A DNA stretch of 64,000 nucleotides from Betaproteobacteria bacterium (GTDB lineage Bacteria > Pseudomonadota > Gammaproteobacteria > Burkholderiales > SG8-41): positions 20,727-84,726 of the forward strand of contig JAQGMI010000149.1 of assembly GCA_028292435.1 (NCBI GenBank). The letters are read 5' to 3'. Under the pieces are notes generated by a model that worked only from the letters and a program-made list of their open reading frames with translations, did not search any database and was not told where the DNA came from. Position 1 is the first letter of the stretch, and each line of letters starts with the position of its first letter. Positions 60,598 to 64,000 of this stretch are shown in pieces. A program made the translations under genes and the position numbers.

Positions 60598-60966
60598 ATG
60601 AACGCGATCACCTCACCAGACGAACTCGCCAAAGCCTGGATCGCGTACTGGCAGCACCAGCTCGAAACAGATGCGTACGGAAAAGCGGATGCCGGTTTCG
60701 AAGTCGATCGCCTGGCGAGAGAAGAACCGGAGACGGCATGGCCCGTGATTCTGGCGATTCTGCGGTCCATTGATGCGATACCGTCAAGCCGGCTTTTTCA
60801 AGTTCTCGCCGCAGGCCCGCTGGAGGACCTACTCAGCGAACACGGCAAGCGTTTCATTGCGAGGATAGAGGCAGAGGCAGAACACAATCCAAAGCTTAAG
60901 CTTCTGCTCGGGGGCGTATGGAAAAATGAAATGAGCGAGCACGGTTGGACGCGCGTGCAGGCATGA
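60598..60966 (+). CDS. Cassette 5: DUF6869-like protein
   Basis: This 122-residue soluble protein has WIAYWQHQLE, PETAWPVILAILRSID, VLAAGPLEDLLSEHGKRFIA and LLLGGVWKNEMSEHGWTRVQ. This order matches the DUF6869 family as I remember it, small helical proteins of unknown role. The ATG lies only 4 bases after the R' core, so there is no ribosome site within the cassette. It stops 24 bases before its attC. Confidence 0.8.
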   Translation: MNAITSPDELAKAWIAYWQHQLETDAYGKADAGFEVDRLAREEPETAWPVILAILRSIDAIPSSRLFQVLAAGPLEDLLSEHGKRFIARIEAEAEHNPKLKLLLGGVWKNEMSEHGWTRVQA

Positions 60967-60990
60967 CGCACGGAGGCATGGTGAGTTGCT

Positions 60991-61057
60991 GCCTAACACC
61001 ACAATTGAGAGGGACGCGCGCAAGAGCGGCGCGCGCCCCTCATTGTGAACGTTAGAC
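60991..61057 (+). repeat. attC site of cassette 5 (67 bp)
   Basis: R'' GCCTAAC (60991-60997) and R' GTTAGAC (61051-61057). R'' is complementary to the cassette's 5' GTTAGGC. Confidence 0.93.
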
Positions 61058-61075
61058 GTCACGAGGAGATTTCCC

Positions 61076-61351
61076 GTGCAAGATCCTTCATATTGGGTTG
61101 GATACGGAATCGGAATGGTCGTCGGGGCTCTAGTCGTTGGCACAGTGTTGGGGCTCATCCCTTTCTTTGTGGGCCGTCATTGTGGACAGACACGTTTTGC
61201 TATCGTCGCTCTTGTTACCAGTATCGTCGCCGGAGTCATCGCCGGCATTATTGGCGCGCTACCGGTCGCGCTTATATTTACCGTAGTAATCTTCATCAAG
61301 CGCCGAGATAAGAAAAGCGATGTTGAAGTCGGAGCAGCCAGTGACGTCTAA
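61076..61351 (+). CDS. Cassette 6: two-helix membrane protein of unknown function
   Basis: This 91-residue protein has two long Gly/Val/Ile-rich membrane segments (IGMVVGALVVGTVLGLIPFF and IVALVTSIVAGVIAGIIGAL, the second extending into ALIFTVVIF) and a charged C-terminus RRDKKSDVE. The start is GTG 61076 with AGGAG 8 bases upstream, one of the few cassette ribosome sites. An overlapping frame from 61045 begins inside attC and is a shadow. The TAA stop lies in R''. Confidence 0.8.
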   Translation: MQDPSYWVGYGIGMVVGALVVGTVLGLIPFFVGRHCGQTRFAIVALVTSIVAGVIAGIIGALPVALIFTVVIFIKRRDKKSDVEVGAASDV

Positions 61352-61405
61352 CAACCCAATCCAAGACGGACGCGACAACCGCGCCGTTGATTGTGGACGT
61401 TAGAA
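61346..61405 (+). repeat. attC site of cassette 6 (60 bp)
   Basis: R'' GTCTAAC (61346-61352) and R' GTTAGAA (61399-61405). R'' is complementary to the cassette's 5' GTTAGAC. Confidence 0.93.
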
Positions 61406-61410
61406 AACGG

Positions 61411-61767
61411 ATGCAGCCGCCACAGCCTGATACTGGCAGCACAACTAGACCGCGGTGGACACGAAAGGTTGCTATTGGCTTAGCGTTAGTGGTTCTAGCA
61501 TATGCCACAGCAGTCGTCTGGCTTTTGCGCAGTGAGGCGGTACTGGTTCTGAGTCGAACTATTCAAGACGAAGCTCCTGTCGCCGAGCGTATGACTGATC
61601 CCACGGTACGATGGTGGCTGCCCTGGAAGATATGGGAACGTGGTGATAACGGAATGGCGTCCTTTGTTGTATGCGGCAAGAGAGAGAACGCGTACCTTTG
61701 CTATCGTGCAAAAATGGAAAAGGTTAATGGCCGCTGGATTGTTCAAAGTCTGCTGCCCAACTTGTAA
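61411..61767 (+). CDS. Cassette 7: single-helix membrane-anchored protein of unknown function
   Basis: This 118-residue protein has a short polar N-terminus (MQPPQPDTGSTTRPRWTRK), one membrane helix (VAIGLALVVLAYATAVVWLL) and an outside domain with WWLPWKIWERGDNGMASFVV and YLCYRAKMEKVNGRWIVQSL. The exported part has two Cys and may be disulfide-bonded. I prefer the ATG at 61411; a TTG at 61387 lies inside the attC and is unlikely. Confidence 0.75.
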   Translation: MQPPQPDTGSTTRPRWTRKVAIGLALVVLAYATAVVWLLRSEAVLVLSRTIQDEAPVAERMTDPTVRWWLPWKIWERGDNGMASFVVCGKRENAYLCYRAKMEKVNGRWIVQSLLPNL

Positions 61768-61795
61768 TGGCATCCGTGCTACATATCAGTCAGTT

Positions 61796-61861
61796 TTCTA
61801 ACCTGTCGCTGGTTCGGACCGTCCGCCTGCGGCGTCCGGCCGTACAGCTAGTGCGTTAGGT
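61796..61861 (+). repeat. attC site of cassette 7 (66 bp)
   Basis: R'' TTCTAAC (61796-61802) and R' GTTAGGT (61855-61861). R'' is complementary to the cassette's 5' GTTAGAA. Confidence 0.92.
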
Positions 61862-61869
61862 ACTTAGAA

Positions 61870-62472
61870 ATGGACGGCTTCGCAGCATTTTGCTTCGGTA
61901 TTTGGTTTGGGCTGACCGGACCGCTTGCTCTACACGTCTCAATTGTGTTGTTGTCCCAGCACGCGCGGCACGCTAACGCGTCGCGACAAGAGATCGTATT
62001 TATTCGCGTTGTCCGATTCATTGGTACGCCTCTGTTGATGCTCGGGATCTTAGGTGTTGCCAGTGTCTTTGGTTTCACGCGCGAACACGCCAACCTCGGT
62101 GCTATAGGCATGTTCGTTGGGCTGGCTGCATATGGCTTGTTGTTTTACCTCTACCGCAAAATGTCGCGGGGCGAGACTCCGAAGCTGCTGTCGGATCGTG
62201 AGATTTGGTTGAACCACTGGGAGATGGCCCGGGCTGCAGGTCGGAAAACCTTCTTGCTGCAGCACACACTCATGGGTTGCTTGATCGGTTTCTTCGCATC
62301 GCTCATTCTGTACTTAGTTCGGCCTCATGTGGGCGGCGCTAACATAGGAGAATTTCCATGGATTCTTGGGGTGTTTGCATTCTTTCCACTCGTGATTGCT
62401 TTGTACGCTCGTTGGACGTGGAATGTTTCGGAAAAGCAATTTTATGCTCTGCGTGGTGACAGCAGCACCTAA
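61870..62472 (+). CDS. Cassette 8: five-helix membrane protein of unknown function
   Basis: This 200-residue protein has five predicted membrane segments, among them WFGLTGPLALHVSIVLL, FIGTPLLMLGILGVASVFGF, LGAIGMFVGLAAYGLLFYLY, LMGCLIGFFASLILYL and FPWILGVFAFFPLVIALYA. A polar loop of about 35 residues (SRGETPKLLSDREIWLNHWE) lies between helices 3 and 4. No family is recognised. The TAA stop is part of R''. Confidence 0.82.
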   Translation: MDGFAAFCFGIWFGLTGPLALHVSIVLLSQHARHANASRQEIVFIRVVRFIGTPLLMLGILGVASVFGFTREHANLGAIGMFVGLAAYGLLFYLYRKMSRGETPKLLSDREIWLNHWEMARAAGRKTFLLQHTLMGCLIGFFASLILYLVRPHVGGANIGEFPWILGVFAFFPLVIALYARWTWNVSEKQFYALRGDSST

Positions 62473-62523
62473 CCGCCGCATCGATACCGACCGCTTCGCG
62501 GCGGGTCATGCGGGGCGTTAGAA
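62467..62523 (+). repeat. attC site of cassette 8 (57 bp, the shortest)
   Basis: R'' ACCTAAC (62467-62473) and R' GTTAGAA (62517-62523). R'' is complementary to the cassette's 5' GTTAGGT. Confidence 0.93.
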
Positions 62524-62538
62524 CTCACAACTGCTGCT

Positions 62539-63270
62539 ATGGGAATCGCCAGCCGTTTGAAAGAAAGGTACCTCGCTCAGATCGATGACCTCATCCGATC
62601 CGGAGAGGCGATCCCCATGCGGCAGCACTCGAAACTCGCGTCGTCAAACTACATCACAGGCGAAAAGCAATACCGCCACTACAACCTTGCGAGCTACCCG
62701 GAGTTCGTCGAGTGGCGAACTTCCTGCATTGCCATCTTGGATCAAGTCGTCCCAGTTGGTAGTCTGCTCCGCAAGACCGTCGATGCTCTCGACACACTGA
62801 ACAACGAACCGTCAAAAGTCGAGTTTGCGGTCGCATTTCTCCGCTCGGTTCGAAAGGAACTAGAACGGGGCTCTCTCGACGCGCTGTCCCTACAGATTGA
62901 GGCCAACGTCCTTACCGACTACATGGCGCAAGCATCCGAGTTACTGGCTGAGAAAGGCGAAGAACTGACATACATACCTGCTGCAGTCTTGGCGGGCGCG
63001 TCTCTAGAGAGAGCGCTTCGCACGCTGTGCGAGGCGCTTGCCCCCCCAGAACCCGTGAAGAACGAACGCGGCGAGTTCCTGGGAATGAATGCACTGATTG
63101 ACACGCTTAAGCGGCGGCAAGCGTTCAACGAGTTGCAAAGCAAGCAGTTGCGTGCCTGGGCTGCCATTCGGAACAGCGCGGCTCATGGCAAGTTCGAAGA
63201 ATTCACTCGAAATCAAGTTGAGCAAATGCTCGCTGGGATCGGTGACTTTCTCGCTAGGCATGTGCAGTGA
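62539..63270 (+). CDS. Cassette 9: protein with C-terminal HEPN-type R-x4-H motif
   Basis: This 243-residue soluble protein is the largest cassette product. The N-terminal half is helical, with a DALDTLNNEPSKVEFAVAFL segment. The C-terminal half (about 145-243) has AAVLAGASLERALRTLCEAL, MNALIDTLKRRQAFNELQSK and AAIRNSAAHGKFEEF, with Arg211 and His216 as R-x4-H. This layout is that of HEPN/DUF4145-like domains, in which R-x4-6-H forms an RNase site. HEPN proteins are common in toxin and phage-defence systems. No second gene for an antitoxin is in this cassette. The RNase role is inference. Confidence 0.8.
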   Translation: MGIASRLKERYLAQIDDLIRSGEAIPMRQHSKLASSNYITGEKQYRHYNLASYPEFVEWRTSCIAILDQVVPVGSLLRKTVDALDTLNNEPSKVEFAVAFLRSVRKELERGSLDALSLQIEANVLTDYMAQASELLAEKGEELTYIPAAVLAGASLERALRTLCEALAPPEPVKNERGEFLGMNALIDTLKRRQAFNELQSKQLRAWAAIRNSAAHGKFEEFTRNQVEQMLAGIGDFLARHVQ

Positions 63271-63271
63271 G

Positions 63272-63340
63272 TTCTAACCTTTCGCTCCATGGGACACCAC
63301 CCGTCAAGCCGGCTGGCGCCCATGAGCTAGCACGTTAGGC
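63272..63340 (+). repeat. attC site of cassette 9 (69 bp)
   Basis: R'' TTCTAAC (63272-63278) and R' GTTAGGC (63334-63340). R'' is complementary to the cassette's 5' GTTAGAA. Confidence 0.92.
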
Positions 63341-63343
63341 TGC

Positions 63344-63733
63344 ATGTCACGCCACCCTCGTCTAGAGTTGAATGCCGTGGGTCCGTTCTACACCACGGGC
63401 GAGTGTTTGGCCTGCACAATGCCCGAGGCCGAAGCGCCAGAATGCCTGGCGCCACTGAGTGATGACAACAACTACCACACCTATTTTCTTCGTCAGCCCG
63501 AAACTAGTGAGGAAATTGAGCGTGTATGTGTGGCGGCGGAGGTCTGCTGTGTTTCTGCGATTCGATACAGTGGGAATGAACAGACAATAATCCGACGGCT
63601 TGGAAACCGCGAGGAATACTGTGACAACTTGCTCCCGGGTGGACCGGTGCGATTTCCATGGGAGACGGACGAACAATGGGCCGTCGCCAATGGGCAAGCG
63701 CGCCGCCCGTGGTGGCGGTTCTGGAGAAAGTAA
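63344..63733 (+). CDS. Cassette 10: ferredoxin-like protein
   Basis: This 129-residue protein has GPFYTTGECLACTMPEAEAP (Cys21-x2-Cys24, with Cys34 later) and VAAEVCCVSAIRYSGNE (Cys62, Cys68, Cys69). The second motif looks like the CPVxAI end of bacterial ferredoxins, and the first like a degenerate CxxC start, so a single 3Fe-4S or 4Fe-4S cluster is possible. The tail ARRPWWRFWRK is basic and aromatic and may touch the membrane. The ATG is 3 bases after the R' core and no ribosome site is within the cassette. Confidence 0.72.
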   Translation: MSRHPRLELNAVGPFYTTGECLACTMPEAEAPECLAPLSDDNNYHTYFLRQPETSEEIERVCVAAEVCCVSAIRYSGNEQTIIRRLGNREEYCDNLLPGGPVRFPWETDEQWAVANGQARRPWWRFWRK

Positions 63734-63749
63734 ACTTGTTGCCAATGCA

Positions 63750-63827
63750 GCCTAACAGCACGTCGTTGACCGACGCCTTCAGCTCGCTATGCTGCGCTTG
63801 CGGCGCGGCAAAACGTGAACGTTAGGT
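63750..63827 (+). repeat. attC site of cassette 10 (78 bp)
   Basis: R'' GCCTAAC (63750-63756) and R' GTTAGGT (63821-63827). R'' is complementary to the cassette's 5' GTTAGGC. Confidence 0.92.
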
Positions 63828-63857
63828 GTCAGAAGAAAATCGAAAGGGTGATGCCCT

Positions 63858-64000
63858 GTGGAAAAGAATGCAGATAGCGCCAAAGCGACCCGGGATGCGC
63901 GATTAATCTCAGACTCACTTGGCGACGAGGTCACATGGGCTGATCTCTCTCTAAAAAGAAAAGCTGGAATGCTAACGGCTATGTTGGGTGTAATCGCTTT
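63858..64000 (+). CDS. Cassette 11: N-terminal part of an unknown protein, cut by the window edge
   Basis: An open frame starts at GTG 63858 and runs off the right edge (47 codons), beginning EKNADSAKATRDARLISDSL and containing VTWADLSLKRKAGMLTAMLG, where a hydrophobic stretch begins. AAAGGG lies upstream. The ATG at 63851 in another frame stops after eight codons and is rejected. The cassette's 5' core GTTAGGT predicts an ACCTAAC R'' at its far end. Confidence 0.6.
   Translation, partial: MEKNADSAKATRDARLISDSLGDEVTWADLSLKRKAGMLTAMLGVIA

Noticed and set aside
61045..61311. An ORF starting inside the attC of cassette 5.
   Set aside because: It begins before the crossover point and is out of frame with the GTG 61076 gene, which has a ribosome site and a sensible membrane topology.
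61387..61410. TTG start for cassette 7 within attC.
   Set aside because: The start would lie upstream of the cassette boundary; ATG 61411 is inside the cassette.
1..64000. CRISPR arrays, tRNA and rRNA genes.
   Set aside because: No regular spacer-repeat pattern, no cloverleaf with TTCGANNC arm in intergenic DNA and no rRNA-like sequence was seen by eye.

Overview
The window looks like a piece of a GC-rich betaproteobacterial chromosome, probably Burkholderiales-like. Seven periplasmic receptors of the Bug/TctC type, three CaiB/BaiF CoA-transferases, several SDR enzymes and a TAXI-type receptor point to a catabolically versatile soil or sediment organism. No rRNA, tRNA or CRISPR array is visible. 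The genus assignment is an inference from gene content only.

Positions 1-11,500 hold ordinary metabolic genes: the tail of an unidentified protein, a carboxylesterase, an aldehyde dehydrogenase, an SDR, a FkbM-like methyltransferase, a CoA-transferase, a RIO-type kinase, a three-subunit membrane dehydrogenase (Tat-exported small subunit, GMC flavoprotein, cytochrome c) and an exported methyltransferase.

Positions 11,570-12,873 hold the most unusual chromosomal feature. Two convergent thiol-redox genes, a FrnE/DsbA-like oxidoreductase and an AhpE-like peroxiredoxin, each carry one in-frame TGA exactly where the catalytic cysteine belongs (UPWC and PxxxTxxU). Both genes are otherwise intact, with good ribosome binding sites and a hairpin downstream of the TGA. 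They are best read as selenocysteine proteins. This implies that the organism has selA/B/C/D elsewhere.

Positions 12,900-25,600 hold a MATE exporter and an SDR divergent from a TetR regulator, then a series of Bug receptors next to catabolic enzymes (SDR, GST, haloacetate-dehalogenase-like hydrolase, 2-hydroxyacid dehydrogenase, MmgE/PrpD). Positions 25,697-29,288 form a signalling cluster: a cyclase-FHA protein, divergent from a haem-binding DUF3365-HAMP sensor that lacks an output domain and a soluble Ser/Thr kinase with two C-terminal repeats. Positions 29,338-43,700 hold a molybdenum hydroxylase, a TauD-type dioxygenase, an enolase-superfamily enzyme, aconitase, a split ThDP decarboxylase between two Bug receptors, and a GMC oxidoreductase. 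Positions 43,800-57,944 hold a desaturase, two methyltransferases, a glycosyltransferase, an enoyl-CoA hydratase with two CoA-transferases, a TAXI receptor, a cation/proton antiporter, a BON-domain protein and an ADP-forming acyl-CoA synthetase.

Positions 57,948-64,000 are an integron. The integrase gene intI lies on the minus strand. It is followed by an attI region with three direct repeats and a 13-codon micro-ORF with a perfect Shine-Dalgarno sequence, then ten complete gene cassettes and the start of an eleventh, all read rightward. For all ten complete cassettes the R'' box of the attC site is the exact reverse complement of the core at that cassette's own 5' end, including the non-canonical cores, so the boundaries are exact. 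The cassettes encode mostly unknown small proteins: five predicted membrane proteins, a protein with a HEPN-type R-x4-H motif, a ferredoxin-like protein and a DUF6869-like protein. The array continues beyond the window.
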